This document shows, piece by piece, positions 26,749-35,552 of a DNA stretch of 64,000 nt. The position numbers were made by a program, and so were the translations under genes. Every line of letters begins with the position of its first letter. Position 1 is the first letter of the stretch. The notes beneath the pieces were generated by a model. The model had not been told where the DNA came from. It was given only the letters and a program-made list of their open reading frames with translations, and did not search any database. The DNA comes from Pyxidicoccus trucidator (GTDB lineage Bacteria > Myxococcota > Myxococcia > Myxococcales > Myxococcaceae), in assembly GCF_010894435.1 (NCBI RefSeq), contig NZ_JAAIXZ010000002.1, forward strand, positions 620,001 to 684,000, read 5' to 3'.

Positions 26749-27159
26749 ATGAACCTGGGCGAAGCGCTGTACATCCATCCGGGTGTGAAGGTCCGGCCAT
26801 GCCAGTGGGGCTATGGCGTCTTCACCGACGAGTTCATCCGGGCCGGAGACCTCATCGAGGAGTGTCACTACCTCAAGGTGCCGCACAAGCTCGCGCGGAT
26901 ACCAGCGCTCGATGACTACGTCTTCCAGATCAAGTGGAGCGAGAAGGAGGAGCCCCGCGAGGGAGACTGGGTCGCCCTCGTGATGGGCTACGGGATGATC
27001 TACAACCACGCCCAGGAGCCCAACGCGGCCTACTACCGCGCCGTGGACCGCGACCTCTTCTCCTTCTACGCGCTGCGCGCCATCCACCCCGGCGAGCAGA
27101 TCTGTATCAGCTACGGCGAGAACTGGTGGAAGTCCCGGGACGGGGACATGCCGGAGTGA
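26749..27159 (+). CDS. SET-domain protein, putative lysine methyltransferase
   Basis: A compact 136-residue SET domain. The motifs run in order: GYGVFTDEFIRAGDLIEE at the start, MIYNHAQEPNAAY (matching NHSxxPNA, the cofactor and active-site knot) and GEQICISYGENWW (matching GEELxxxYG with the catalytic Tyr). It lacks pre- and post-SET Cys clusters, as expected for bacterial and viral-type small SET proteins. The likely reaction is S-adenosylmethionine-dependent lysine methylation of a protein; the target is unknown. GGAGG and AGGGG stretches lie upstream, the latter 3-4 bases before the ATG. It ends 18 bases from a convergent gene. Confidence 0.85.
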   Translation: MNLGEALYIHPGVKVRPCQWGYGVFTDEFIRAGDLIEECHYLKVPHKLARIPALDDYVFQIKWSEKEEPREGDWVALVMGYGMIYNHAQEPNAAYYRAVDRDLFSFYALRAIHPGEQICISYGENWWKSRDGDMPE

Positions 27160-27177
27160 AGCTTCGTCGCTCCCGGC

Positions 27178-27462
27178 TCACTCGGCGGGGCGCTTGAAGC
27201 AGACCAGCAGGGCCTTGAACACCTCCTGGTGCTCGGTGACGCTCACCAGCTCCCAGCCCTCCTCGCCCTTCTGGCGAAGGACATTGTTGATCTCATTGCC
27301 CACCGCCTGGTGGTCCGAGCAGAACTGCTGCCACTTGCGCACGGTGGTGGGGGCGGGGAACGTCTGTGTCTGCGTTCGCGCGTGGGCCCGCGAGTCGGCA
27401 TGCATGCCCGCCGCGCAGCCGAGGACGAAGACACCCAGGAGGAGGAGCGTGTTCCGGTTCAT
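27178..27462 (-). CDS. Small DUF4177-like lipoprotein
   Basis: A 94-residue protein with signal and lipobox (LLGVFVLGC). The mature part ends GEEGWELVSVTEHQEVFKALLVCFKRP, which matches the DUF4177 pattern of a conserved GWELVSV and a terminal FKRP. The family is small and uncharacterised. ATG 27462 is chosen because the signal peptide begins there; the open frame reaches 27963. Confidence 0.75.
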   Translation of the reverse strand: MNRNTLLLLGVFVLGCAAGMHADSRAHARTQTQTFPAPTTVRKWQQFCSDHQAVGNEINNVLRQKGEEGWELVSVTEHQEVFKALLVCFKRPAE

Positions 27463-27508
27463 CCAGGCTGCATAGCACCGCCCCAACTGTGCCTTCTCCG
27501 GTGTAGGC

Positions 27509-27542
27509 GGGTATGACGCGGGGGCGTGGCCCCGTGATACCC
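27509..27542. repeat. Imperfect inverted repeat between divergent genes
   Basis: gggtatgacgcgggg and ccccgtgataccc can pair with two bulges. It lies 47-80 bases upstream of the DUF4177-like gene and is a possible operator. The rest of the stretch 27463-27618 shows nothing else. Confidence 0.35.
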
Positions 27543-27633
27543 CCGGTGCAGTGGACCCATCAGGGCCCCAAGCACGGGCCCGGTGCATTTCGGGTCCTCT
27601 TGTCGGGAAAGGTCCGCGTATGATGCCCCGACG

Positions 27634-27810
27634 ATGCGGTCTGACGAACAGGCGGGGGCCGCGGTGGGGGCTCCCGCGAACGACTTCCAGCACAAGGCCG
27701 GTCTCTCCGTCGGCGAGCAGCCGCCGTCTGCCGAGAACCTGTCCAGGAGGGCCGGCCGGATGTCCCGCCAGTCCCCGGGACACATTCTTCCGGCGGTGGC
27801 GCGAGCATGA
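27634..27810 (+). CDS. Possible small protein, 58 residues
   Basis: A short frame whose stop overlaps an ATG of the PilZ frame (ATGA at 27807-27810). A TATGAT hexamer (27619-27624, 5 of 6 to the -10 consensus) ends 9 bases before the ATG, so it could be leaderless. The product is polar with Arg-rich segments (SRRAGRMSRQ). No domain is recognised. It may instead be only a leader for the PilZ gene or chance. Confidence 0.3.
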   Translation: MRSDEQAGAAVGAPANDFQHKAGLSVGEQPPSAENLSRRAGRMSRQSPGHILPAVARA

Positions 27811-27830
27811 GCGGCAGGGAGGCAACGGCG

Positions 27831-28199
27831 ATGGCCGAGAGGAACGACTCGATGAGCGACAAGGCCGAGGACCGGCGCGACTCTCCCCGGGTGCCCATGC
27901 GTTTGAAGGTGCGGCGGGCAGGCAGCTCGGGTGACTTCGACACGCAGGACGGAGACCTGTCACTGGGCGGCTGCGCCTGGCAGGGCACCGGGCTGGAGGC
28001 GGGCGCGAAGGTAGAGGTCCGCTTCAAGCTCCCCATCCTTCCCGACGAGGTGGAGGTGGTGGGCGAGGTGCTCCAGGTGACCAACGGCCCCCAGGGGCCG
28101 GCCGCGCACGTGCGCTTCATGGAACTACCGGTGGAGGCGGAGCTGGCCATCGCCCGCCACCTGGATGACGTGCTGGCGCAGGGCGGCGGCACCCGCTAG
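27831..28199 (+). CDS. PilZ-domain protein, c-di-GMP receptor type
   Basis: A 122-residue single-domain PilZ protein. The RxxxR motif appears as RRDSPR near residue 16-22 and the D/NxSxxG motif as DLSLGGC near residue 45, so c-di-GMP binding is likely. The rest forms the PilZ barrel (VEVRFKLPILPDEVEVVGEVLQV) and a C-terminal helix. GGGAGG lies 7 bases before ATG 27831; an in-frame ATG at 27807 is an alternative that overlaps a small upstream frame. Cytidine deaminase follows 34 bases later. Confidence 0.88.
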   Translation: MAERNDSMSDKAEDRRDSPRVPMRLKVRRAGSSGDFDTQDGDLSLGGCAWQGTGLEAGAKVEVRFKLPILPDEVEVVGEVLQVTNGPQGPAAHVRFMELPVEAELAIARHLDDVLAQGGGTR

Positions 28200-28233
28200 G
28201 TCCACTCCGGACCGGCGATTCATGGAGGGCGTC

Positions 28234-28638
28234 ATGGCGGACGAGATTCCCTGGGAGCGCCTGTTCGAGGAGGCCGCGCGGGTGCGCTCGCGCGCGCATG
28301 TGCCGTACTCGCACTTCCCCGTGGGCGCCGCCGTCCTCTATGCCGACGGCGCGGTGGTGCCCGGGTGCAACGTGGAGAACGCCACCTACGGCCTCACCGT
28401 CTGCGCCGAGCGCAACGCCTTCGCCGCGGGCGTGGCCCAGGGCCATGCGAAGCCCGTCGCCGTGGCCATCGTCGTGGACACGCCCGAGCCGTGCCCTCCG
28501 TGTGGCATGTGCCGGCAGGTGATGGCCGAGTTCGGCCCGGCCGACCTGCCCGTGCGCAGCCGCACGCCGAAGGGCGGCGAGGCGCGCTACACCCTGGGCG
28601 AGTTGCTGCCGCACGCCTTCACGAAGGACTTCCTCTAG
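28234..28638 (+). CDS. cdd: Cytidine deaminase
   Basis: A 134-residue homotetrameric-type cytidine deaminase, converting (deoxy)cytidine to (deoxy)uridine. Visible are the opening VPYSHFPVGAAVL, GCNVENATYGLTVCAERNA with the zinc Cys and catalytic Glu, and PCPPCGMCRQV with the other two zinc Cys. ATG 28234 is chosen because GGAGG precedes it at 5-6 bases; ATG 28222 is possible. It feeds the pyrimidine-nucleoside phosphorylase encoded upstream. Confidence 0.95.
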   Translation: MADEIPWERLFEEAARVRSRAHVPYSHFPVGAAVLYADGAVVPGCNVENATYGLTVCAERNAFAAGVAQGHAKPVAVAIVVDTPEPCPPCGMCRQVMAEFGPADLPVRSRTPKGGEARYTLGELLPHAFTKDFL

Positions 28639-28657
28639 AAAGCGACCCGAGCACCTC

Positions 28658-30001
28658 GTGGACCTGCTCCTGACTGGCGGCACCGTGGTGACGATGAACC
28701 GCGAGCGAGAGGTGCTCGTGGCGGCGGATGTGCTCGTCCAGGACGGGCGCATCGCGAAGGTGGGCCGGGGACTCAAGCCCCGGGGCTCGCGGCGCGTGGT
28801 GGACGTGACGGGGAAGGTGGTGCTGCCCGGCCTCATCCACGGCCACGTGCACGCCTGCCAGACGCTGTTCCGCGGCCGCGCGGACGGGCTGGAGCTGCTG
28901 GACTGGCTCCGCGAGCGCATCTGGCCCTTCGAGGCCTCGCACGACGCGGCCTCCATGCGCGCGTCGGCGGACCTGACCTTCGCCGAGCTCATCCGCTCGG
29001 GCGTCACGGCGGCGCTCGACATGGGCAGCGTGCACCACTACGACGCCGTCTTCGAGTCCGCACGCGACGCCGGCTTCCGGCTGGTGGGTGGCAAGGCGAT
29101 GATGGACGCGGGCGCGGCCGTGCCCGAAGGGCTGCGCGAGAGCACCACCGAGTCGCTGGCCCACAGCCTGGCGCTGCTGGAGCGCTGGCACGGCCAGCAG
29201 GACGGGCGCCTGCGGTACGCCTTCGCCCCGCGCTTCGTCCTCTCCTGCACTCCGGAGCTGCTGCGCGAGGTGGCGAAGCTGGCCCACCAGCACGGCGTGC
29301 GCATCCACACCCACGCCAGTGAGAACGCGAAGGAGACGGAGGCCGTGCGCCAGTACACCGGCGGCCAGGACAACGTCGCCTTCTTCCACAAGGTGGGGCT
29401 GACCGGGCCGCACGTGACGCTGGCCCACTGCGTGTGGCTGTCCCAGGAGGAGCAGGACATTCTCCGCGAGTCGCGCACGGTGGTGTGCCACTGCCCCGGC
29501 TCCAACCTCAAGCTGGCCTCGGGCATCGCCAAGGTGCCGGAGCTGCTGGAGGCCGGGGTGTCGGTGGCGCTCGGCTCGGACGGCGCGCCCTGCAACAACA
29601 CGCTCGACATCTTCCACGAGATGCGGCTCGCGGCCGTGCTGCACAACCCCCGCGTCGGGCCTCGCGCCATGACGCCCATGCGCGTGTTGGAGATGGCCAC
29701 GCTGCATGGCGCCCGGGCGCTCGGGCTGGAGGACGAGGTGGGCTCGCTCGAGCCGGGCAAGCGCGCCGACCTCACCGTGGTGGACGTGAGCGGCCTGCAC
29801 GCGGCCCCCGCGGCCGAGGACGTGCTGGCCCCGCTGGTCCACTCCGCGCGCGCCAGCGACGTGACGCACGTCTTCATCGACGGCAAGCCCGTGCTCCGGG
29901 ACGGCGTGCTCACCACGCTGGACGCGCCGGCGGTGCTCGCCAGCGCCAGCGCCAACGTGGAGCGCATCCTCCGCCGTCGCCGCAAGCGCGCGCGCGGCTG
30001 A
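28658..30001 (+). CDS. Amidohydrolase, adenosine/SAH/MTA deaminase type
   Basis: A 447-residue amidohydrolase of the TRZ/ATZ subgroup. Metal and active-site motifs are complete: PGLIHGHVH, IHTHASEN, TLAHCVWL with the second His, CHCPGSNLKLASG and LGSDGAPCNN with the metal Asp. This set matches S-adenosylhomocysteine/methylthioadenosine/5'-deoxyadenosine deaminases; guanine deaminase-like or chlorohydrolase-type activity cannot be excluded. GTG start, 19 bases after cdd, so cotranscription with cdd is likely. Confidence 0.9.
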   Translation: MDLLLTGGTVVTMNREREVLVAADVLVQDGRIAKVGRGLKPRGSRRVVDVTGKVVLPGLIHGHVHACQTLFRGRADGLELLDWLRERIWPFEASHDAASMRASADLTFAELIRSGVTAALDMGSVHHYDAVFESARDAGFRLVGGKAMMDAGAAVPEGLRESTTESLAHSLALLERWHGQQDGRLRYAFAPRFVLSCTPELLREVAKLAHQHGVRIHTHASENAKETEAVRQYTGGQDNVAFFHKVGLTGPHVTLAHCVWLSQEEQDILRESRTVVCHCPGSNLKLASGIAKVPELLEAGVSVALGSDGAPCNNTLDIFHEMRLAAVLHNPRVGPRAMTPMRVLEMATLHGARALGLEDEVGSLEPGKRADLTVVDVSGLHAAPAAEDVLAPLVHSARASDVTHVFIDGKPVLRDGVLTTLDAPAVLASASANVERILRRRRKRARG

Positions 30002-30004
30002 GGC

Positions 30005-31372
30005 TCAGCCCGGCAGCCGCACCACGAAGGACGTGGACCAGCCGGGCGTGTCCTCCACCTCCAGCCGCCCGCCGTGGGCCTCGGTGGCCAGGCGGCAGAA
30101 GTACAGCCCCAGGCCGTAGCCCCGGCGGCTGTCCTTCTCCGCCTCGCCCTGCACGTACTTGTCGAAGATGCGGGCGCGCGTCTCCGGGGGAATGGGCGGC
30201 CCGTCGTTGCGCACGGCCAGCCAGTGGTACCCCGAGTCCATGCCCGCCTCCAGCCGCACCCGGCCACCCGTGGGGGCGTACCGGAGCGCATTGGAGGCCA
30301 GGTTCTCCACCACGCGCACCATCAGCTCCGAGTCGCCCATCACCTCCAGCTCCTCGGGCGCCACCACGTCCAGCGTCAGCCGCCGGGCCCGGGCCACGCC
30401 GTCCAGGGAGCGGCGCACCTCGTCCAGCAGGATGGCGGCGGGGAAGACCACCTTGCGGGGCTCCAGCCGGCCCTGCTCCAGGCGGGGCACGTCCATCAGG
30501 TCGGAAATCATCCTGTCCAGCCGCGCCGTGACGGCGAGCCCCGTGCGCACCGATTCGTTGAGTGGACTCTTGCCCGGCGGCACCTCCTGCTCCATCCACG
30601 ACAGCGTCATCGTCAGGGCGGACAGGGGGGAGCGCAGGTCGTGCACCAGGAACTGGGTGAGCAGCTCCTTGTCCCGCTGCAGGGCGTGGAGCTGGTCGTT
30701 CCTCGCCTGGGCGTCGCCCAGCATGCGTTCGATGGTGCGCCGGGCCTCCTCCACCTCCTGGAAGCGCCGCGCCTCCAGCGCCCGGTCCACCTCCGCGTGG
30801 GAGAGGGCCACCGCGAGCTGCCGCAGCCGCCCGGTGCCGTAGTGGCTCACCGCCGCCACCAACAGCAGCGCCACCACCGCGACGGCCACCGCGCCCCAGC
30901 TCACGCCCGCCTCGCGCATCAGCGCGCCCTGGGCCACGGCGGACAGCAGCGCCGTCCCGTACACCACGCTCCGCCGCAGCGTCAGCCCGCTCAGCGCCAC
31001 CACCAGCGCGAACAGCCCCAGGCTGAAGCCCGCCACCCCGGACGGGAAGCGCGACAGGGGCATGGCCACATGCTGGAGCCAGTACACCAGCCCCACGTCC
31101 ACCGGCGCCTGCACCACCCCCAGCCACCGCGCCACCGGCCGCCGCCGCAGCGCGAACAGCGTCGCCGCCACGCCCACGTAGGGCGCCAGGATGGGGGGAT
31201 AGGACGCCCAGTCCTCGCCTCCCGTCAGCCACAGGCCGGTGCTGATGGCCAGGAAGACGGCCGCGCCCACCAGCCTGACGGCCGCGCCCGCGCCGAGCAC
31301 GCTCCGCCGCTGGGCGTCCACCGCCCGCGTCAGCGCGTCATCGAAGGGCATGGCGGGGGTAGATATCGACAC
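30005..31372 (-). CDS. Membrane sensor histidine kinase
   Basis: A 455-residue kinase. The N-terminal 180 residues contain about six membrane helices without an obvious extracellular sensor domain, then a coiled coil (about 190-230). The catalytic core is complete: H-box FLVHDLRSPLSALTMTLS, N-box NLASNALRYAPTGG, G1 VRNDGPPI, F-box ARIFDKYVQG and G2 GYGLGL. No response regulator adjoins it, so the partner is unknown. Start GTG 31372; ATG 31351 is an alternative. It converges on the amidohydrolase gene with a 3-base gap. Confidence 0.9.
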   Translation of the reverse strand: MSISTPAMPFDDALTRAVDAQRRSVLGAGAAVRLVGAAVFLAISTGLWLTGGEDWASYPPILAPYVGVAATLFALRRRPVARWLGVVQAPVDVGLVYWLQHVAMPLSRFPSGVAGFSLGLFALVVALSGLTLRRSVVYGTALLSAVAQGALMREAGVSWGAVAVAVVALLLVAAVSHYGTGRLRQLAVALSHAEVDRALEARRFQEVEEARRTIERMLGDAQARNDQLHALQRDKELLTQFLVHDLRSPLSALTMTLSWMEQEVPPGKSPLNESVRTGLAVTARLDRMISDLMDVPRLEQGRLEPRKVVFPAAILLDEVRRSLDGVARARRLTLDVVAPEELEVMGDSELMVRVVENLASNALRYAPTGGRVRLEAGMDSGYHWLAVRNDGPPIPPETRARIFDKYVQGEAEKDSRRGYGLGLYFCRLATEAHGGRLEVEDTPGWSTSFVVRLPG

Positions 31373-31632
31373 TCAGGGGTAGGTTTTCCCCGCTTCCTCC
31401 CCGTCGGGCAAGCTTCAAGCTCCAGACCCTCCGGGAAGGCGGTCGAGCGCCGGTGCTCGGGAGGGCTGGTGGCCTCGGGACCAGCCGTCCGGGCGGGACT
31501 TTTGCGTCGGGAGCAATGACCTTAGGTAGGAGCGCGTAGCTGTTGTCAGACTGATGGGACTGTGGCTGCCTGCTCACCCGGGTATCGTGTAAGGTGGCTG
31601 CACGTAGGGCTGGATGGAGGTAGACCGCCGAC

Positions 31633-32370
31633 ATGTGGGAAAGATTCAAGAGGGCAATGCGTAGCTTCGCCGGCTTCTTCGTCTCCTCCATCGAGGATCC
31701 GGAGCTCATTCTCGAGCAGAACGTCCGAGACCTGAACGACCAGGTCCCGAAGATGAACGAGTCCATCGCCATGGTCCGGGCGAACGTGACGCTCCTGGAG
31801 AAGGAGAACGCCAAATACACGGAGGACGTGCGCTCGCTGACGGCCAAGGTGAAGGCCGCCATCCAGGCGGGGCGTGACGACCTGGCCGCGCAGTACGCCG
31901 GCAAGCTGCAGGTTGAAAAGGACGCGCTGGGCCGCAACGAGCAGCAGCTGGCCACGGCCCGCCTGGCCTACGAGAAGGCCCTGACGGTGAAGAAGGCGTT
32001 CATGCGCGAGAAGGAGCGCAAGACGCAGGAGGCCATGAACGCCATCCGCGAGGCGCGCCGCGCCAAGTGGCAGGCCAAGGTCGCCGACACCATGGAGTCC
32101 TTCACCGTCGCCGGCATCGACTCGACGCACGACGAGATGCTGCGCAAGGTGCAGGAGAAGTCCGCCGTCAACGAGGCCCGGATGCAGATGGCCCTCGAGG
32201 GCGTGGACCACATGGCGGTCAACATCGAGGAGGAGGCCGAGAAGATCCAGGCCAACGAGCTCGTGAAGCAGATGAAGATGGAGATGGGCCTCATGGACAG
32301 CCCGGCGCCCGTGTCTGACGTGGGCGGCGGCACCGAGAAGACCATCGGCAAGAAGGTGGGAGTGGAGTAG
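31633..32370 (+). CDS. PspA/IM30 (ESCRT-III-like) family protein
   Basis: A 245-residue, almost wholly helical protein with the PspA signature at the start ([35 protein letters not shown] fits the pattern of an amphipathic helix followed by DPxxxLxQxxRDL). The helices continue with [28 protein letters not shown]. PspA proteins bind and stabilise the inner membrane under stress. No PspF-like regulator or PspB/C genes are nearby. GGAGG precedes the ATG. It heads a probable three-gene operon. Confidence 0.9.
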   Translation: MWERFKRAMRSFAGFFVSSIEDPELILEQNVRDLNDQVPKMNESIAMVRANVTLLEKENAKYTEDVRSLTAKVKAAIQAGRDDLAAQYAGKLQVEKDALGRNEQQLATARLAYEKALTVKKAFMREKERKTQEAMNAIREARRAKWQAKVADTMESFTVAGIDSTHDEMLRKVQEKSAVNEARMQMALEGVDHMAVNIEEEAEKIQANELVKQMKMEMGLMDSPAPVSDVGGGTEKTIGKKVGVE

Positions 32371-32406
32371 CCCACCCGTGAGGGGAAGAGGCCAACGGAA
32401 CTCGGG

Positions 32407-33594
32407 ATGAAGCTCCACCGCGGGCCAGGCCTCTTCCTCTTCCTCCTGCTCTGCGCGCTGGGCGCGGGCTACGCGCTCGCGTCGCGCCTGGGCTACCTGG
32501 ACCGGCTCCAGGAGCGTTTCTTCCCCGCCGCCCGTGAAGCGGTGCGGCTGTCGCCCGGTGACTTCCCCGCCGGGGTGGCCGCTCCGGTGGCGGACGTGGC
32601 CTCCGTGCCGCTGCGGCCGGTGGTCATCGGCTTCACCGCGCGCGGCTCGGCGGCGGCGCTGCTGGTGGCCACGGGCGGCGCGACGACGCTGGACAACCCG
32701 GTGCCTCCGCCGGGCGCCGCGCAGGGCTTCCTGAAGACGGCCTATGCGCTGGACGCGCGGGCGGTGCTCTTCGCCCGCGAGGAGGAGCTGCGGCAGGCGC
32801 TGGCCATTGGCGCGGAGAATGGCGGCGTGGACATGGCCGCCCTGTCCGTGGACCGGCTGGCGGCGTGGGCTCCGGCGCTGCGGGATGCGGCGCCGCGCAC
32901 GCTGCTGCTCGTGGGGCGCAGCCGGGGCCAGGAGGCGCTGGCGGCGGTGGGCGTGTCGGACCTCACCGCGCTGCGGGGCAAGCGGGTGGGCGTGTACCCG
33001 TTCAGCTCCTCGCACTACTTCGCGCTGTGGGTGTTGGCGCGCGCGGGGCTGCGGACGACGGACGTGCGCTGGGTGGACCTGCCCTCCACGCTGGACGCGG
33101 GCCGCGCGCTGCGCGAGGGCCGGACGGACGCGGTGGTGGGGCTGTGGGGCGACGTGGAACTGGCGGCGCGGGACAGGGGCGGAGCGGTGCTGGCCACGAC
33201 GGCGGACGCGCCGCACCTCATCGCCACGGTGCTGGTGGCACGCGGGGACTTCGCGGCGCGCTACCCGGACGCGGTGCGCCGGGTGCTGCGGGGACTGTTG
33301 GATGCGGGGCAGAGCGTGCTGAAGGACCCCACGGCGGGCGCACGGATGCTGGGCGAGGTGGCGCCGTACCTGGGAGACCCGATTGAGGCCATCCGCAGCG
33401 CGCCGCCGGCGACACTTGCGGACAATCGGGCCTTTTTCGGCCTTTCAGGCGAGGCGCCGGTCACCTATGACGAGCTCTTCCAGAGCGCAGCGGCGCTCTT
33501 CCAGAAGCTCAAGCAGGGGCCACGCGTGCCTCCCGCGGAGGACACGCGAGACTTGGGCGCGTTGAAGTATGTGTCGGAGGCGCGAGGCCCCTGA
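32407..33594 (+). CDS. Membrane-anchored periplasmic binding protein of NMT1/phosphate-binding type
   Basis: A 395-residue protein. The N-terminus has one hydrophobic helix (residues 8-26) without a clear cleavage site, so it may stay membrane-anchored. The rest is a two-lobed substrate-binding fold of the NMT1/THI5-like or aliphatic-sulfonate type: [45 protein letters not shown] and [20 protein letters not shown]. No ABC permease or ATPase is close by, which suggests a sensing role rather than uptake. It sits 36 bases after the PspA gene. Confidence 0.82.
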   Translation: MKLHRGPGLFLFLLLCALGAGYALASRLGYLDRLQERFFPAAREAVRLSPGDFPAGVAAPVADVASVPLRPVVIGFTARGSAAALLVATGGATTLDNPVPPPGAAQGFLKTAYALDARAVLFAREEELRQALAIGAENGGVDMAALSVDRLAAWAPALRDAAPRTLLLVGRSRGQEALAAVGVSDLTALRGKRVGVYPFSSSHYFALWVLARAGLRTTDVRWVDLPSTLDAGRALREGRTDAVVGLWGDVELAARDRGGAVLATTADAPHLIATVLVARGDFAARYPDAVRRVLRGLLDAGQSVLKDPTAGARMLGEVAPYLGDPIEAIRSAPPATLADNRAFFGLSGEAPVTYDELFQSAAALFQKLKQGPRVPPAEDTRDLGALKYVSEARGP

Positions 33595-33632
33595 GAGCCG
33601 AGCCCCGGGACGCGGGGACGGGGAGGACGGAC

Positions 33633-34436
33633 GTGGCGAAGTCGCCGAACTACATCAAGGCCGCATTCCTGATGCCCGCCAACCTGGTGGGGCTGGGCAC
33701 GGCGGCGGCCTCGGCGGCGATGACGGGCGAGCCGCTGCCGGCGCTGGTTGCGCTCGGACTGGAAGGGCTCTACCTGGGCGTCGTCTCGTCCATGAAGCGC
33801 TTCCAGCGGGCGGTGCGGGCGCAGACGCCCAATGACCCGGAGGCGGCCCGCAAGGCGGTGGACGCGCTCCAGGCGGACCTGGCGCCGTCGCAGCGCGAGC
33901 ACTACCAGCAGCTCCTGGGGCTGAAGGAGAAGATTCTCGCCAACTACCGGAAGCTGCCGGGCGGCAAGGTGCTGGAGTCGGACAGCGAGCCCCGGCTGGA
34001 CGCGCTGCTCACCAACTTCCTGCGGCTCATCTCCACGCTGAACCAGTACCGCGCCTACCTCAACAGCTCGGACCGCGAGCACCTGGAGCGCGAGGTGCGG
34101 GAGCTGGAGGAGGACGTGGCGCGGGAGGCGAACCCCCGGTTGAAGGACGTGAAGCAGAACCGGGTGGACATCCTCCGCAAGCGCCTGGCGCGCTTCGAGC
34201 AGGCCGGCGAGAGCCGCGAGGTGGTGAGCCACCAGCTCGCGGGGATTGAAGACCTGATGCGCCTGACGCACGAGCAGTCGATTGCGATTCGGGACCCGGA
34301 GAGCGTCAACCGCCAGCTCACCGTGCTGAGCGCCGAGGCCGAGGCCACCGAGGAGTCCGTGCGGCAGATGGAGCAGTTCCTGGAGTTCTCCGAGGAGACG
34401 CGCGGCCCGCTGCCGCATGGCACGCGCGTGCGGTAG
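33633..34436 (+). CDS. Coiled-coil membrane-associated protein, unknown
   Basis: A 267-residue protein that starts with GTG. Residues about 10-52 contain two hydrophobic segments (AAFLMPANLVGLGTAAASAAM and ALVALGLEGLYLGVVSSM), then the rest is charged coiled coil with Glu/Arg heptads to the C-terminus. No known domain is recognised. Its place 38 bases after the binding-protein gene and in line with PspA suggests a shared membrane-stress function. Confidence 0.7.
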   Translation: MAKSPNYIKAAFLMPANLVGLGTAAASAAMTGEPLPALVALGLEGLYLGVVSSMKRFQRAVRAQTPNDPEAARKAVDALQADLAPSQREHYQQLLGLKEKILANYRKLPGGKVLESDSEPRLDALLTNFLRLISTLNQYRAYLNSSDREHLEREVRELEEDVAREANPRLKDVKQNRVDILRKRLARFEQAGESREVVSHQLAGIEDLMRLTHEQSIAIRDPESVNRQLTVLSAEAEATEESVRQMEQFLEFSEETRGPLPHGTRVR

Positions 34437-34448
34437 TCGGCACCCGGC

Positions 34449-35552
34449 TCAGTACACCGTGCCCTGCCAGGGGAACAGGTACGTGAGGGGGAGGTTCACC
34501 CGGGCCGCCCAGGCGGACTCGGTGTGCCCCGCGCCCTGGGCCACGTAGTAGTAGAGGTCCGCGCCCTGCACGTGGCCGTCCGCCGCCAGCGCGTTGCGCA
34601 TGCGAGTCGTCTCCGTCAGCCCGTCACTCTGCGTGCCCGCGTCCAGGTAGAAGCGCAGGGGCAGCTTCACCGTGGACTGCTCCACCGCGAGCGTCATCGC
34701 CTGGTTGTTCCACCAGAACGAGCTGGACAGCCCCGCCACCTTCGAGAAGACATCCGGCCGCCGCCGGCCGATGTGGAAGGACACCAGCCCTCCCAGCGAC
34801 GAGCCCATCAGCGCGGTGTCCGCCTTGCCCGTCCGCGTGCGCAGGTTCGCGTCGACGAAGGGCTTCACGCTCTCCACCAGGAAGCGCTCGTACAGGTCCG
34901 CGCCGCCTCCGCCGTAGGAGGCATCACAGCAGGGCGTGTACTCGTAGATGCGGTTGGCGCCCGCGTGGTCGATGCCCACGACGATGACCTCGTCCATCTG
35001 CCCCGAGCCGATGAGGGAGTTGATTGTCTCGTCCACGCGCCACTCCACGCCGTACGACGCGGTGGCCGCGTCGAAGAGGTTCTGCCCGTCGTGCATGTAG
35101 AGCACCGGGTAGCGCTTGAGCGGGTTCTCCGCGTAGCTGGGCGGCAGGTAGAAGCGCAGCGTCCGCGTGTTGCCGAGCTGCGGAGACCAGAAGTTGTCGA
35201 ACTGCTGCCGGGTGCCCGTGGCCGGGCCGAAGAACGGATACACATTCACCGTGGTGCCCGCGCGCACGCGGTAGTTGGCTCCGGTGGACCAGCGCGTGTC
35301 GTTGATGAGCGGCTTGAGGTCCACGTCGCCCACGCTGTCCGGCCACGAGTACGTCCACACGTTGCCCTGGGTCCACGTCGCGTTCTGCCCCGACGTCCAG
35401 GACAGCGGCGCCGCGCTGCCGCGCAGGGTGATGCGGTTTCCATAGCCCACGTCGAAGTGGACTCGGACGGTGGTGGCTCCGGCCGTGGTGCTCAGCAGCA
35501 GCGCGAGCAGCAGGCCCGGCACGAGCGCCGGGCGGGGGGATGACAGGTGCAT
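34449..35552 (-). CDS. Secreted esterase (Fes/esterase-D type)
   Basis: A 367-residue secreted protein with signal peptide (cleavage near TTAGA, about residue 26). Residues 28-110 form a starch-binding or CBM-like beta domain (VRVHFDVGYGNRITLRGSAAPLSW). Residues about 125-365 form an alpha/beta-hydrolase of the putative esterase family: PVLYMHDGQNLFD, nucleophile elbow MGSSLGGL, the acid in LDAGTQSDG and the His in GAGHTESAW. Substrates in this family include siderophore esters and acyl or feruloyl esters. It is divergent from the lipoprotein operon, with a 400-base gap. Confidence 0.88.
   Translation of the reverse strand: MHLSSPRPALVPGLLLALLLSTTAGATTVRVHFDVGYGNRITLRGSAAPLSWTSGQNATWTQGNVWTYSWPDSVGDVDLKPLINDTRWSTGANYRVRAGTTVNVYPFFGPATGTRQQFDNFWSPQLGNTRTLRFYLPPSYAENPLKRYPVLYMHDGQNLFDAATASYGVEWRVDETINSLIGSGQMDEVIVVGIDHAGANRIYEYTPCCDASYGGGGADLYERFLVESVKPFVDANLRTRTGKADTALMGSSLGGLVSFHIGRRRPDVFSKVAGLSSSFWWNNQAMTLAVEQSTVKLPLRFYLDAGTQSDGLTETTRMRNALAADGHVQGADLYYYVAQGAGHTESAWAARVNLPLTYLFPWQGTVY

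Noticed and set aside
27178..27963. A longer start for the DUF4177-like gene
   Set aside because: The extra 167 residues are Arg/Pro/Ser-rich and would hide a clear lipoprotein signal at 27462.
31373..31632. Sigma-54 promoter for the PspA gene
   Set aside because: I looked for the TGGC-N8-TGC pattern used by PspF-type activation and found no convincing match in this gap.
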